Below, in pieces: positions 7,213-7,304 of a stretch of 7,304 bases of DNA. Origin of the DNA: an uncultured Achromobacter sp. (GTDB lineage Bacteria; Pseudomonadota; Gammaproteobacteria; Burkholderiales; Burkholderiaceae_B); NCBI GenBank assembly GCA_913775005.1, contig CAJYKY010000466.1, positions 1-7,304 of the forward strand, given 5' to 3'. A program made the position numbers and the translations under genes. Each line of letters opens with the position of its first letter. Position 1 is the stretch's first letter. The notes under the pieces are model-generated. The model was not told where the DNA came from. It worked only from the letters and a program-made list of their open reading frames with translations, and searched no databases.

Positions 7213-7304
7213 ACCGGCGCCACCAGCAGGGCCGGGCCCAGCAGGTATTGCAGGTCCCATTCGTGGGCATGCGGATCATTCGGGAAAGACAGCGCCATGG
7301 AACG
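7145..7304. repeat. Perfect 68-bp inverted repeat with 24-nt centre at the window end (probable fold-back chimera)
   Basis: Positions 7145-7212 are the exact reverse complement of 7237-7304, with no mismatch in 68 bp, around a 24-nt centre (7213-7236). The right arm runs exactly to the last base. The left arm is normal GH31 coding sequence (ending in the YLLG codons). The minus strand through the centre continues the gene correctly as LLGPALLVAPV, the GH31 consensus, whereas the plus strand turns to Pro/Ala/Gly-rich nonsense after YLLGPA. The true gene therefore continues past 7212, and the sequence from about 7213 is a copy of the opposite strand starting some 24 nt further downstream. Short shared bases (GGG, and CCGGC in both versions) could have allowed the strand switch. 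An amplification, library or assembly artefact at a contig end is the most likely cause. Confidence 0.9.

Noticed and set aside
5015..7279. A 754-codon open frame on the minus strand
   Set aside because: It is antisense to most of the GH31 gene and the end of mnmC, its translation is Arg/His/Gln-rich without recognisable motifs, and it begins inside the inverted-copy segment. It is typical of shadow frames in GC-rich DNA.
6648..7298. Minus-strand frame beginning MALSFPNDPHAHEWDLQYLLG
   Set aside because: Its first ~35 codons are real GH31 sequence, but only because the window end is an inverted copy of 7145-7212. The rest is antisense. It is not a separate gene.
7145..7304. Hairpin telomere of a linear replicon or an insertion-sequence end
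   Set aside because: The arms are ordinary GH31 coding sequence with no transposase, no target duplication and no terminal-repeat character; a fold-back artefact explains every detail.

Overview
The window is GC-rich (strongly G/C at third codon positions) and tightly packed with ordinary chromosomal genes. Protein style and gene content suggest a betaproteobacterium of the Burkholderiales, most likely the Bordetella/Achromobacter group (Alcaligenaceae). That placement is an inference from recognising the proteins, not from a search.

Layout, left to right. (1) 3-326, minus strand: the first 108 codons of an M20-family amidohydrolase of the hippurate hydrolase / aminoacylase type, cut by the window edge. 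(2) 403-2109, plus: a complete long-chain fatty-acid CoA ligase (fadD), divergent from the amidohydrolase across a 76-bp AT-rich gap. (3) 2131-3018, minus: a complete SuhB-like inositol monophosphatase family protein, convergent with fadD; only 21 bp separate the two stop codons, and a small perfect hairpin sits there. (4) 3204-5132, plus: a complete bifunctional tRNA modification enzyme MnmC, divergent from the phosphatase across 185 bp. (5) 5133-5401: a 269-bp leader, more AT-rich than its neighbours, with a perfect 14-bp palindrome, related half-sites and two stem-loops. (6) 5402 onward, plus: a GTG-started glycoside hydrolase family 31 (GH31) protein, 3'-incomplete.

The genes do not form one pathway. 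They are single-gene units in alternating orientation: fatty-acid activation, amide hydrolysis, a sugar/inositol-phosphate phosphatase, tRNA wobble-uridine modification and a putative alpha-glycosidase.

Two things stand out. The last 160 bp (7145-7304) form a perfect 68-bp inverted repeat around a 24-nt centre, inside the GH31 gene. Read on the minus strand, the copy continues the normal GH31 sequence further than the plus strand does. This is best explained as a fold-back chimera at a sequence or contig end rather than biology. Second, the GH31 protein keeps the family scaffold and the probable nucleophile (Asp407), but by eye has lost the acid/base Asp and several conserved sugar-binding residues. 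It may be a divergent subfamily or a pseudoenzyme. I see no mobile element, CRISPR array, tRNA or rRNA.
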